Of a stretch of 64,000 bases of DNA, positions 11,839 to 23,571 are shown piece by piece. The notes below the pieces were generated by a model. It was not told the origin of the DNA and did not search any database. It saw only the letters and a list, made by a program, of their open reading frames with translations. The DNA lies in assembly GCA_033296885.1 (NCBI GenBank), contig MU864007.1:1-64000 (forward strand). Reading direction: 5' to 3'. Position 1 is the stretch's first letter, and every line of letters begins with the position of its first letter. The position numbers were made by a program, and so were the translations under genes. The DNA is from Triangularia verruculosa (lineage: Eukaryota > Ascomycota > Sordariomycetes > Sordariales > Podosporaceae).

Positions 11839-14421
11839 ATGAGCCTGGGAGTCACGCAACCTTGGAGGGCCTGGTCGCAACGCTCACGGATTCCCCGGTT
11901 CTACTGGTCCTCCTCGACTGCGATTGTCCCATTTTTAGGTTACCAGAGAGCCTTCTTCCATGCCGAACACTCGAACCTAGCCAGAGCTACACCGAAGTCG
12001 GCGAACGATGCAAGCTCGCGAGCACATGCCTCCGCCAAGGCCACGGCCACCAAGAATGCGCAGAACTTTATGAACCGGCTGGAAACTCTGCCATATCAAC
12101 CCCACGGAGCGAATCCGGTTACCGTCGATTATCTCGGTCACACCCCAAAATGGGGCTCGCGACAGAAGCAATTCTCAAAGCATGCCGCTGCTCTCAAAGC
12201 AGACCAGTACATCGACGAGCGTCACAAGCGGAAATCAGACTGGCGGCTTATCCTCGAGACCTTGCTGAAGAAGACGCCTGTTCTTGAACACGATGTGATG
12301 GTGGTCAAAGTTCGAATTCCAGTAGACGGCTTTCAAAGTTTGAAAACCAACTTTCGAGATAACTTCTGGGACATTTGCTCCCGCACAGGGTGCCGCATGA
12401 GGCTGTACACCACGACAAATCGAAAACGCCCAGGTCCGGTGCCATCTGTATGGGAGGATGGCCTCGCAGGGTTGAGGTGGAACAATACCCACGAGAAGTT
12501 CATCTTACTCTTTGGCGGGCTTGACAGCGTCACGGATGCATACAATGGGATTAACCGCGCTGTAAACGGTGCCACCCTTGTTGGAGTTCGAAGCGGTAAT
12601 AATTGGAAGGATTTTCTGCAGGTTGGAGGGCGAGCGGAGCAGGAAATGTCTTTGAGACTCGGAGGCAAGGAGGCTGAGGATGCGAGGCTGGGAGGCCAGG
12701 TCACAACGGAAGAGCAATACCGGAAACCCATCTCGCGTCCCCGTGAACTGGCGAGATTTCAGGAAACGCGTCCACAGCCATATAGTCTTGCGGTGAGGGC
12801 TGATCAGATTCCACGCTTGGGAGAAGGTGAGGTCTGGATAAAGGCAACTTTCCTGCGTTACATCCGAAAGCTGGTGAGCGGTCAGTTGACACCTGGTGAA
12901 CGACGCAGCTTATACGGGAATGAAGGAGATAGGGAGACCTCACACTCAGATGCCGTAATACGACAGCTGAGGCTCGCCTTTTACGACGAAGCATGTGCTC
13001 ATTCAGTTTCTCTCCCCGCCCTCAAGGACGCTCTTCGTTACCTTGCTCAAACCCCCCACACCTCTCGCTCCACCCACATGCCAGGCGAGCTCATACGGCG
13101 CGCGAAGTCTCTAGGTATTCAGCTTGATGCCGACGTTTTCAACATGGTTGCTCTGTTTGCTGTCAAATCGAAGCACCTCCGGGCCTTCCAGCAAACGCTC
13201 AATAGGATGGTGCAGGAAGGGCATATGCCCAACTTCAGAACCTGGCTGCTCTTTCTTCGACTGATCAAAGCTGAAGACGTCAGACGCTACATTCTGCGAG
13301 CCATGAACACCAAGGGTTACCTGGCGGACCCAGAATGCATGCGCCAAATTTATGCCGAGATGGCTGGTCTCGACCTCCATCGGGCTCTTGAGCTAGGGCA
13401 GGACTTTCAATCTTTTCTCCAAGCCCAGCGCGAGATATATGGCCCCGACTGGCGTTTGACGTTGTGGATTGGAAACATCCTGATTCACAAGTATGGCACT
13501 TCAGGGCGGCTCAACAGCCTTTTCCAAGTCCTTGAGGCCATGATCGCTGCAGGAGAGGCACCCGATATAAGCACGTTAAACACGATACTTGCACATTGCC
13601 GAAACCAGCGAAAGCTCGGCTTGGCAATCGCAACCTTGGAATTCTTTTCCAAGCACAAGCTAGCACAGCCAGACGGTGTTACATATCGGCTGCTCTTCTC
13701 GATGGCCTGGACATCCAGACGGCTACATCTCACCACCTACGTCTTTCGGCATGCCATCCTCTCTGGTTTTGATTCCCATCTCATGAGATCACGCGTGGCG
13801 ACGCTTCTCAGGGCGACAGCGCCCAATTTCACAGAATATTTGGGATTCTCTGCCCTACCCGAGAAATGGGTCCAGTCTAGCCGTCTTGTTCGCAATAAGC
13901 GGCATCTGGCGAAGATTCTATCCCTGGAGAAGACATTGATTAAGGACGGCGTGCCGAGGGCGAGACGATGGGAGGACTGGTTGAACTCAATGTCGGTCAG
14001 AACTTGCCTATCGAGGCCCGATGTTTATAAACGGCTGATTCTCTCTGACTTTCGTCGCCATGATCGCTGGAGGCTACGCACATCGACGGCTCCCACCAAC
14101 GAGATTCGGTCTTTTTGGGATTGGTCACGGATAGCGCATCTCTCTCTCAAACCGAGATTTACGCTTTGCGAGATGATCAAGCGAGCGACTGCCAGGGATG
14201 AAGCTCTGCTGGTAGCGGCGAGGAAGAATAGGTGGTACATAATCACAGGGAGAGAGCAGCTGGCTATTCCTCGAGAGAAAGTTGAGGATGAGGGCGACAA
14301 AGAGAGTCATATTAGGAGAGCTGAGTCGGTAATGGAGAGACCAAAGCCGTTGGCTGCCCGGAAACAACGGATGAGGAGAAGGAAGGAGTTGAGGTCGGCG
14401 ATGAAACCGTCTACCAAGTGA
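11839..14421 (+). CDS. Pentatricopeptide-repeat-like protein, probably mitochondrial
   Basis: Single-exon frame of 860 aa; an in-frame stop lies two codons upstream of the ATG, so the start is well fixed. The N terminus is basic and hydroxylated, lacks acidic residues and contains YQRAFF, all typical of a mitochondrial presequence. The middle (about residues 400-680) contains tandem helix-turn-helix units of about 35 residues in PPR style, for example DVFNMVALFAVKSKHLRAF and APDISTLNTILAHCRNQRKL. The C terminus is very basic (KQRMRRRKELRSAMK). PPR proteins bind organellar RNA and act in processing, stability or translation of mitochondrial transcripts. I cannot place it in a named orthologue group or name its RNA target. 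It converges on the DUF3176 gene at 14928. Confidence 0.75.
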   Translation: MSLGVTQPWRAWSQRSRIPRFYWSSSTAIVPFLGYQRAFFHAEHSNLARATPKSANDASSRAHASAKATATKNAQNFMNRLETLPYQPHGANPVTVDYLGHTPKWGSRQKQFSKHAAALKADQYIDERHKRKSDWRLILETLLKKTPVLEHDVMVVKVRIPVDGFQSLKTNFRDNFWDICSRTGCRMRLYTTTNRKRPGPVPSVWEDGLAGLRWNNTHEKFILLFGGLDSVTDAYNGINRAVNGATLVGVRSGNNWKDFLQVGGRAEQEMSLRLGGKEAEDARLGGQVTTEEQYRKPISRPRELARFQETRPQPYSLAVRADQIPRLGEGEVWIKATFLRYIRKLVSGQLTPGERRSLYGNEGDRETSHSDAVIRQLRLAFYDEACAHSVSLPALKDALRYLAQTPHTSRSTHMPGELIRRAKSLGIQLDADVFNMVALFAVKSKHLRAFQQTLNRMVQEGHMPNFRTWLLFLRLIKAEDVRRYILRAMNTKGYLADPECMRQIYAEMAGLDLHRALELGQDFQSFLQAQREIYGPDWRLTLWIGNILIHKYGTSGRLNSLFQVLEAMIAAGEAPDISTLNTILAHCRNQRKLGLAIATLEFFSKHKLAQPDGVTYRLLFSMAWTSRRLHLTTYVFRHAILSGFDSHLMRSRVATLLRATAPNFTEYLGFSALPEKWVQSSRLVRNKRHLAKILSLEKTLIKDGVPRARRWEDWLNSMSVRTCLSRPDVYKRLILSDFRRHDRWRLRTSTAPTNEIRSFWDWSRIAHLSLKPRFTLCEMIKRATARDEALLVAARKNRWYIITGREQLAIPREKVEDEGDKESHIRRAESVMERPKPLAARKQRMRRRKELRSAMKPSTK

Positions 14422-14927
14422 AAAAACCAGGAGACACATGAAGAGATGGCCGAACGACTAGAGAGGAATAAGCTCGACTTGGCGAGACAATAAGGGCGGA
14501 AAGAAGGGCAACCTCGGCAGGAAGACAAGTCATAGACGATAAGGGCGGGATCCGGTGGCCAGGCCCAGAAAGGGCTAAGTGTATCATATTAAACCGATTG
14601 ATGGAAGTGTATTATACCACATCTCCTTTATCTATGCTATCATACGAGCATGTCAGGGGGTAGATAAAATGGACTGGGGGGATAGAGGGTACTTACATGA
14701 GAAGGAGTTGATGTATATATATGGACAGTACATAAAAGCGACGAAGTATTTATTAGATTACGGAACAGAGGCACGGTGTGTACTTCTCTCTGGCCTGCCG
14801 TCAATGGTGTCAACCTTGAGACCTACATCACCCTTCCTACCAACTTTTCATACGACCAGCCTCCATCACTCATAGGTATTCACACATCACTCTCATCCCC
14901 TATTCCTGAAGTACCAACGCCGCAAGA
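14422..14927. other. Convergent 3' region, nothing recognised
   Basis: About 500 nt between two convergent gene ends, partly AT-rich (14570-14770). A 98-codon plus-strand frame here has no recognisable features and is not called. It probably contains the 3' UTRs of both genes. Confidence 0.5.
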
Positions 14928-17232
14928 TCAAGCCCTCCGATACAAGCTCTCCAAAACCCACTTCCCCTTTTGCGTCCGCTGCAGGTCTCCGATCAGAGCA
15001 TAGCTCTCTTCTGGTCCTCCCACCTTCTCCTTCAGTGACTCGCCGGTCTCGAGGCTTTCTTCATTGTCCCCGGCTGGGTTGCCTCGCATACGATCGGCCG
15101 CTTCCCTCTCCGTCAACCCAACAGCAAAAAACGCAGGTAAAATCGAGCTCTTGACCACCGGCACGCCCAGCACCGACGTCTGGACGATAATCAGGATCAG
15201 AATCACGAGCGACAAGACGATCTGGACGGCGACGAGCGAGAGCCACTCCCAGCGGACCAAAATGTACGTCTCTTCCTTCCAGGCTGTCCCGTTTGGTACA
15301 ATGCTGGAGAGCGCTTCCGTGGTGTTGTCGAACATACTAACCCCCGCAGATTAGTTTCTGGACAAACAAAACATCTGAGGGGTTTTTTAGAGAGAAAAAC
15401 TCACGCATTCGTCAACCCCATTGCAATATTCAACGAAACATTCCTAATCATGCCATAATAAAACAAATCCTGCTCCACCAAATCCCCCTGTTCTTCCCTC
15501 CCCTTCTCGTATGCCCGCCAAGAGTAGAACATCGTCACAGAGAGGACATCCCGAATGGTGGCGAGCTGTGTCGACCCTGTGCAATTCCCCGTATCCTCCC
15601 TCCAAAAATCCGCCAGATGGTTAGCCAGGAAGAAATTCGACGTCGAACCAAACCTATACGTCACGTTCCCGTCATTCGGATCAATCAGATACTTGCGCCC
15701 GTGGGGGTTGCTCTCATCTTCATACCCGACCTTGGTCGTCGACGACAGCAGCCGACTGCTCGGTACGTTCTCAGACACTGAGGCGTTGTACCGGTTGATG
15801 CAGTAGTGGAACATGATCTCGGTTGCTCGGATGGGGTTGGCGTGGAGGATGAATACGCTGGACAGCTCGGCTCTCTGGCCGGCAGTTCCGTTGAACGAGA
15901 GGGAGGATATCTCTTGCTGTAGGGGCGGGTCGGACCAGTTTGACGTGACGCCTGCACCGATGCCGATGTCGAGGCCGACTTGTCTGCCGGCGCGGAAGTC
16001 GCCGGTGGGGCGGAAGGTGACTCCGTTGGGCAGGCTGGCGTTGGTTCGAGGTTTTCCCTTTTTGCGCCACTCGGGGGTTCCTGGGATTAGGTCGTCGTAT
16101 GTTAGGAGGTGAGTTACATCTACAAGGATGAGTAAGTTCTTTGTTTATTAGGGATGGATATGCGAGAAGGTGTCTTCACTTGTCATGTTGATGCAGATAG
16201 CCATGGTGTTGAACTCGGGCCAGGTACACTCGGGAGTTCGACAGCTGGGTGGGAGGAAAGGTGTGAGTTGTGAGGGGGGGATGGAGCCGCTGCTGCGGAG
16301 GGCTTGTGCAAGAGGGAACCGACGTCCACCTGAGATATGTGTTAGCCAGGACGTTGTTGGTAGTGATACCAGTGAACAGTCATGTACCAGAGCGGAAACC
16401 AGACGTGTAATGAAACTGGTCTATCTTCTTTGCCACAGCCGTGTTGTTGCCTTCGACCGGCACCATATGGCTTGGGTAGTCAACGACCGCTTGGGTGAGA
16501 GTCGACGTCGCGATGCTGGTGACCAGTACAAGGCAACTGATGACAGCCAATGGCCTTTCAAATATACGTCGTCAACACCAAAACAGAAAACAGACGAAGC
16601 AAAATCGCTGCAGGAACTTGGTTGGCCTACCTCCCCCTCATTCTCCCCATCAAAATCAGGCTCCCCCAAGGCCCCCTCGAGGCATCATCAATAACTCGAA
16701 AGTCGTCCAGCGACCTCGGACTCTTGAACCAGTTCCATCGCTGCTGTGACAGAGCTTGTACTATCGGAAAGATAAACGACGTTCTGCAAACAGTCGAAAT
16801 AAAAGCAACAACAGAGTTCAGCGTGATGGAGAGATGCCAGTCCGACAAAGGGCGGGTGTTGTAATTTCGCAGAAGAATGACGAGGACGGGGATACACAGG
16901 AGACTTAGCACAAAGCTGGCGATCTCTGGCCACCAGCTCCAGACGACAGTCCAGACTTGGGAGGCCGGCTTCTCTTTGTCGGTCGATGTGGTGCTGAAAT
17001 GACTTTGCCGGCGTGATTCGGCCTGGGAGGCACGAGGTATCTCGCTTGAGGGATTCCCAGATTCCGGTGGTAATAGAGATGCTGTCGAGTTGTTCTCTCG
17101 ACCTGGGGGTGAAAGAAGCACAGAAGGGGGTACGAACGACACGCCGTCTGTCGTGGCTAGTAATTGTGGTGACGGAGGCCCGGAGATTGGTATGTAATCA
17201 TGCCCATCGTATAGTTGCGAGTTCGTTGCCAT
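14928..17232 (-). CDS. DUF3176 fungal membrane protein (copy A)
   Basis: Five exons (16631-17232, 16388-16554, 16180-16329, 15405-16119, 14928-15336) with phases 2-1-1-2 give 680 aa. A disordered N terminus of about 95 residues is followed by the DUF3176 core: a hydrophobic helix after WSWWPEIA (about 101-121), RPLSDWHLSITLNSVVAFIS as the second helix, RWNWFKSPRSLDDF and DDASRGPWGSL, then a third helix after the first intron. A long, probably extracytoplasmic domain with paired cysteines (PSCRTPECTWPEFN) and N-glycosylation sequons follows. A fourth helix after WEWLSLVAVQIV leads to the family signature VVKSSILPAFFAVGL and a tail ending LQRTQKGKWVLESLYRRA. The family occurs in filamentous ascomycetes and has no established function. 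The next gene upstream is a paralogue with the same intron positions. Confidence 0.9.
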
Positions 17233-17816
17233 GCTGTTGGAGGCAGGTCAGGTGAAGTTGGCTGAGACAGGCAGGTCCTGGACTGAGGGAAAGAACAGCC
17301 CCCAGGTGGGTTTAATACCCTCCTGCCTAGCTCGCATTTCGTACGTGTTGCTTTCTATAGGTATTTCGGTTGGATACATAGCCAAGGAGATGAGAAGCGC
17401 AGAATTCACGTTGATCAGCATTAATTAAAAGACTCCCTCGATAAGTGATTGGACGGTTCGGTATCCGGACGTATGACAAGGCCATGTTTTGCAACATGAA
17501 CGTTGCTGCTTGATGAAGATCATTTATCACAGAATGAAGCCCTACGATTATCAGCAGTGAATCTAAGAAACGGGAAGGGTCCAGAGGAATGGACAAAAAA
17601 GTACGGTATAATAGTTTGTGTTGAGAAAGTGGGATTGATGAACATGCTCTCTGGATGACACATATCCAATTTTGGTGTTCTTTAACAGTCCTTTGTACAC
17701 CGGCGCTTCGCTTCATCAACATACCTAGGTAGTCAGTGAAACTATCACCGAAATCATGCCTACAATTGCATTCCCTTTTCTTAGTGACGACACTTGAATA
17801 CCACACAGAAATAATC
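17233..17816. other. Spacer between tandem DUF3176 copies
   Basis: This stretch of 584 nt lies between the start of copy A and the stop of copy B, both on the minus strand. It should contain the 3' UTR of copy B and the promoter of copy A. No coding frame of substance is seen. Confidence 0.5.
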
Positions 17817-20285
17817 TCAGCGCCTCCTATACCAGCTCTCCATGACCCATTTCCCCTTTCCTGTCCTCTGGAACTCTCCCATAAGCGCGTAGGTTTCACT
17901 CGGTGCCGCCTCTCTTTTCCTTGTCCTCTTCGCAGATTTTTGTTCCTTATCATTCAGATCCATCACCACAGTAACCCGTTTGTTTTTGGCTTCAGTCCTT
18001 GCGGCTAAGCCCACGGCGAAGAAAGCGGGGAGAATAGAGCTCTTCACAACAGGAACGCCGAGTCTCGATGTTTGGGTCATGACCAGGACAAGGAAAATAA
18101 ACGATAGTCCGATCTGGGCAGCCACCATAGAAAGCCACTCCCACCAGACGGAGATGAAGATCTCTTGCGTCCAGGCAATCCCTCCTGGCACCACGCTTGT
18201 ACTCGCCTCAACTGACTCGTGGAGAAGCCTTCTAAGTTGTCAGTTTGTATCGAAGATATATCACAAGGATAAGATAACTCACGCACGTGTCAAGCCGGTA
18301 GCAATGTTTTGAGATATGTTTTTTATGATGTTGAACCGTGTAACATCTTCAAAATGTGCCCGAGCCTCTATAGTTTGAAGTTCCGGGTGCCTTCGGCCAT
18401 TTTCACCCCCTATTTCGTTCTGAACTATCTGCCACAATGACATAGATAGTAGCTGTCGCAAAGTACCGGCCGGTGCGACGGTTGGTGACTTTCCCCTTTG
18501 GCATTTGCTCACATTCTCCGCCAACAGGCTTCGAAGGAGACTGCTGACCAACAGATGAGACTTGTCACCAAATTTATATATGATACTGGGATCTGTGGGG
18601 TCTTTTAGATATTTGTAGTAATAGCTGGTTCTGTTGTTACGATTATGGTTGACATTGGCTGTTGAGGATTCGAGTTGAATGTGTGGTACATTCCCGGATA
18701 TGGACATATTGTACCGATTAACGCAGTGGTAAAACATCACCTCAGCAGCGCGGATCGGGGGGAAAGGACGGAAAGGTATTGGGGGCGAGTACAAGACGAA
18801 AAGACTGGCGAGTTCCGCTTTTTGGCCATCGGTTCCATTGAAGGATATGGAACCGATGCTTTGTTTTTGGTGCGGTTCAGACCAGTTTGATGTAAGACCT
18901 GCTCGAAGGCTTACATCAACCACACCATGTCTTGTGCGAAGAGTTGGATCTGGCTGGAGTCGTACCCCGTTTGGGAGCGTGGCATTGGTTGCCACCCATC
19001 GCCATTCTGAATGAGTTTTGAGTTTTGTTCTGTATGCTTCGGAACCTGGGAGTGGGTCATCAAAGATGAGAGAGCTTGTGATATCTGTGTTAAGTGTGAG
19101 TTCAGCGTCAGCTTTTGGCTGGAACGGACTTACTTGTCACATTAACACAGAATGCTAGGCTGTTGAATTCAGGCCATGTGCACTCTGAAGTCTTACAACT
19201 GGCTCGTAATAATGGAAAAGGCTGATCAGGAGGAATGAACATGCTGTTGCGCAGACTTTGAGTGATAGGAAAGAGACGCCCCGCTGCAGTATTCCACGTT
19301 AGTAATGCGACAGCTTCCAAGCCGCGTTAAGCATTCCTTAACAATTACATACAAGATCGGTATCCTGATTCTCATAAGAACGAATTTATCTTTTTGGTCA
19401 CGGCAGTCTCATTTCCAGTCAATGCTACCGGACGACTGGGATATATAACGACGGATTGAGTTAATGTCGACGTAGCAATGCTTGTAACTAGTATTAGGCA
19501 AGCAACAGCTGATAATGGCCTATGAACATCAGCTGTGAATCAAGATCACCTGTGCTCAAAGTAAACTCGAGAAAATAGACTTACCTTCCTCTCATCCTTA
19601 CGAGTAGTCTCAAACTACCCCAAGGCCCTCTAGAGGCATCGTCAAAGATGCGAAAATCGTCAAAAGATCTCGGTCGTTTGTACCAATTCCACCTCTGTTG
19701 AGCAAGCGCCTGAGCCAAAGGATAAATAAATGCCATCCGGCAAATAGTTGAGAGCAGGGCAATGACAGTATTTAGAGTGACTCCAAGGGTCCAGTCTGCC
19801 AGTGGCCGTCCATCATAGCTGCTCAAGATAGATACCAGCGCTAGAACACATGAGATGCTAAGCAAAACGCTTGCGAGCTCCTGCCACCAGGCTCTAACTG
19901 CTCCCCATATTCCGGAATGCGGGTTTCTGAGCGATGATGTAGAGGACTGTTGCTCTTCGTCTGCCTCAGTCGACTGACCAAACGATGTAGCATTCAGTTG
20001 AGTCGAGGACTGATCAGGCACAAGCAATGAGGCTGCTGGACTGTTCCGAGATGTTTCTGGAAAACTGGCGGCAGGGGGGATGTTCCCTACAAAGATGGAC
20101 GTCGGGGTGGCTTGTGCATGGGGCGAAGGGGGATCGTAGGCAGCGTCCTCGTGTTGATGCGGTAAATGGGTCAGGAAATGATCTCCCGAGGCGGCAGACA
20201 CTGGGCTGTCCAAAGATGGGGGTGATAGGGGCTCGAGAGCTGGCATATAACCTTGCCCATGGTGAGGTGGTGATGGTTGTGCCAT
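17817..20285 (-). CDS. DUF3176 membrane protein (copy B), interrupted by an in-frame TGA; possible pseudogene
   Basis: Paralogue of copy A with five exons (19585-20285, 19353-19519, 19134-19283, 18283-19084, 17817-18231). Exons 2 and 3 have exactly the lengths of those in copy A (167 and 150 nt) and all phases agree. The gene would encode 744 codons, but codon 283 is TGA (19372-19374), seven codons before the exon 2 donor GTATGT; copy A has TAC (Tyr) there. Everything downstream remains open to the stop at 17817, including VVKSSILPAFFAVGL and the end KGKWVMESWYRRR. I found no alternative donor of the right phase and good quality that removes the TGA. Explanations are a young nonsense allele, a sequence error or stop readthrough. 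I prefer the start at 20285 (MAQPSPPHHGQGYMP, aligned with copy A); an in-frame ATG also exists at 20324. Without the second half the product would lose its last helix. Confidence 0.8.
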
Positions 20286-21141
20286 GTCGGGAGCTACCGT
20301 GACACTATCGCTGTTCAAGATCATGTGCAAGCCCCTGCGGTTTCATCCATCAGCACTCGGGAAAATAGACAGTATTTGAGTTTTCCCACCATGTTCAGCT
20401 TCTCTGTCAAAGTGAGGCTTAGTTGCCCGCACATGAAGATCGACCTCAGCCTTGTGCATCGTCGGAATCCTCATGTGATACAGCATTAGGTCGCGACCGT
20501 TTGGATGTGACGTGACCAGGCAGGTTGACCATGTGGTCTTGATGTTGTGGTGCAAATGATAGGGGAGAAGACAAGGCATCTAAGTCCAACCATGAAATCT
20601 GGGGGCATAATGGGCTGTGGCATTTTGGGCAGCTGCGGAAGAAAACTGCACTTCAGTTTTCAGCTGTGCATAAAGGGGGATGCAGGTTTCAGTATGATGC
20701 CTGGCTCAAACCAGCTCTCCATATACAGCCTCTTCCCCCACTTGCATTTCGTATTCATCACTCAGGTTATACAGGCCTCGTCAAACGGAACTTACCAGAG
20801 CCTGATGACGTACTTATACTATCCCAAAATGGTTGATTGTGGTGTTCCTGGTCCCGTGAGATTTCACACCTTGTAAGTCATGGTGTCTGAGCTGCGGAGC
20901 TGCTCCGGCAGTAGTGAATATCTTGACGCCCTCATCCTAGTTCCTGCTGCGTTTAAGTTGAATGTTCTTCAACTCCTGTTACCTCGGCTTTTGGTCCGCT
21001 CAAACAATAATGCACCATACGACCATCCAGATTTGAAACCCAGGCTACCTACTCTTTCAAGATGAACCACGAAGGGCAACTGTAGAATCCATGTTTGTTC
21101 TTCTCCATTCCGGAAACCAAATTTCTATTAATATGCAATAA
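20286..21141. other. Intergenic between snf1 3' end and DUF3176 copy B start
   Basis: About 850 nt that should hold the promoter of copy B and the 3' UTR of snf1. Short open frames only; no motif, repeat or RNA gene recognised. Confidence 0.5.
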
Positions 21142-23571
21142 TCAATCCGCATCCGCCAACTGCATAATAAGCCTCGCGGCCATGTCCAAGAACGGGAACG
21201 GACTCGTCACCTCCTTATCTTCCAGCAACTTCCCCTCTGGCGTCTCATACCCGTCAACTTTGAAGTCGACGAGATAAACACCATGCTCCATCTCGTAAAT
21301 CTGGACGTCCATCCTTGTAGCCACCACCTGGTGGTCCTTATTCTCACTGCGGGTGGTGACGTGGTGTGGTTGTGTTTGGCCGGACTCGCTGAGGCCTGAG
21401 GCGACAGAGTGTCTTTGGAATGCTACACCAGTATTAGAGTGATGAAGGCGCAAATGGAAAATGGGTGGGGACATACTATCTGTACACCATCTGATCTTGA
21501 TATGCCATGGATCGGCGGGGAGCTTGTAGCGTTTGGTTGGGTCGGTATAAGACGACGAACTCGGTTTCCTAGAGTGTCTGCCGTCATATTCCTGATGCTC
21601 ATCTTCCTCGTGCAGGAGGTCGTAGTCCTCATCCACAATCCAACTTGCTCCCAGCTTATGTAGAGACTTGTAGATACAAACAAGGGCTTCCCATGGTGCG
21701 TTCCTAGAGCGAATGCCAAATTGCCATCGGACAGGCTTGTTCTTCTTTGGTGGATTGACTGGCGTAAGGCCCTGAGGTCGCTTCGCGTCTTCCATGCGGA
21801 CAAAACTACGGTTATGAGGTTTGAGCCGTCGCAGGGTCTCTTCTTGATCTGCTTGGCTCCGGGGCGCTCCTGGCTCGGGGATCGGCAGCTGATCGGGGAA
21901 GTTCTCCTGGCCTTCGGCTTTGGCCTTTTCTCTCTCCATAAATACCTTGTGGTAGGTCGGCAGACTGCTAGGAAGGATGCCGACTTTGCTAACATAGGGT
22001 CGTGCTGAGGCTCCAGTGCTCGTCGAAGTTATGGACCGGGCCGATGACATGGTCGGGTCCAGCATGGGGCTCGCATTCGGGTCATCTGGTGTGAGAACTG
22101 AAAGTTCTTCGGCGCTTTTAGTACCCAGTTCAAGGTTGTCTGCTGGTGATGACCCAAATGGATTGTCGTCCCCCAGAGTTGCTTCAATCCTGTCAGGCGG
22201 GGATGGCCAATGACATAGGAAAGGCACAGGGCGGGTTTTACATGACAAAACAAACAGAGACTACAGGCTAAAGAAAAGTGCACTTACGATTACTCTCCAT
22301 CAGTTTGTTCTCGCGAACAATCATGTAGGCATCCTTGATGGCGGATGGCTCTTCGGCTTCCAGCGCCTCCTCGACATCCCTCTTGCCATAACCCATGGTC
22401 TTACTGATCTTCTCGGTAACCTCGTTGTGCAGCTTGACTTGCTCTTGTGGAGGAGCGCCAGGTGCAATATCGCTGACCTTGATAGCCTTGTTGGGGTCGA
22501 CGCCAGTGTTGAGGAACTCTTCTACTGGCGGATGCAGGTAGGCAGGTAGGTCCTTGAGGAACCAGGGATCTTGTCGGATTTCCTCGATAGTCGCACGCTG
22601 AACCGGGTTCACCACCAACATCTTCTTAATAAGGGTGGATGCGCCTGGGCTCATCCAAGTCGGCACCATGTAGCTTCCCTTCGCGATTTTGGCGAACAGG
22701 CTGGGAATATGTTCGTCGTCGAAGGGGAGGCGTCCAACGAGCAGTACATAAAGAATAACACCACAACTCCAGACATCGACCTCGGGTCCGGCATACAACT
22801 TCCCACCGATAACCTCAGGTGCCGCATAGTTTGGCGAGCCGCAGCTGGTTTTGAGAAAGTTTCCGTCTGTCATGATATTGCTGAGACCGAAATCGGCTAT
22901 CTTGACGTTGAGGCTCTCGTCCAGAAGCAAGTTCTCGGGTTTCAGGTCACGGTGAACAATCTTGTGGCGATGGCAGTACTCGACGGCGCAGAGCATTTGC
23001 TGAAAGAACCGGCGGGCCTCGTCCTCGCGCATCTTGCCGTGCTGAACAATATAGTCGAACAACTCTCCACCGGCATACTCAAGAACCATAATGATCTCGG
23101 TGGGAGTCTTGATCACGGTATAACTAGGCGTATAACACGAGCGTCAGCTTGAGATCACATGCCAGTGGTGCGAGAACCATACAGCTTAATAATGTGAGGA
23201 TGGCGGAGCAGCTGAAGATACTCAATCTCGCGCTCGACACGGCCCTGCATGTCGCGGCTGATGAGTTTCTTGCGGGATATGATCTTGAGGGCGACCTGCT
23301 GGCCGGTGCTGCGATGCACGGCCAGCTTGACCTTGCCGAAGGAGCCCTCGCCGAGCGTCTTGACGATGTTGTAGGCGCCGATGCGCTGCTCGGTGCGCAT
23401 CTTGTCGCGCACGGGCAACTGGGGGTTGGCGGCGCCGGGCTGCATGATGGCGGTGTTGATGGAGCCGACGGGAGTCTGGCCGTATCCTACGTCGCCCTGT
23501 CTCTTGTTCCGGCGGATCTGAGAGGGCGACAGGGAGATAGACAGCTCCTCGTCGTCGTAGGCCTGGGCCAT
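21142..23571 (-). CDS. snf1: Snf1/AMPK catalytic alpha subunit, serine/threonine kinase
   Basis: Energy-sensing kinase that relieves carbon catabolite repression. Four exons (23183-23571, 22288-23123, 21477-22181, 21142-21422) give 736 aa. Kinase domain about 68-320: P-loop LGEGSFGKV (73-81), VALKII with the catalytic Lys, HRDLKPEN (187-194), DFG (207-209) and the T-loop FLKTSCGSPNY with activating Thr222. A UBA-like autoinhibitory segment follows, containing TMGYGKRDVEEALEAE, then a Pro/Ser linker, then the C-terminal regulatory domain that contacts beta and gamma subunits (WQFGIRSRNAPWEALVCIYK to the end QLADAD). The third exon is best entered at GAAG (22182-22183), which restores phase and gives ESN-P-TLGDDNPFG; a GACAG ten nt earlier has the wrong phase. 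That junction is the least certain part of the model. Confidence 0.96.

Noticed and set aside
19372..19374. Reading the TGA in DUF3176 copy B as selenocysteine
   Set aside because: Ascomycete fungi lack the selenocysteine insertion machinery; the aligned residue is Tyr, not Cys.
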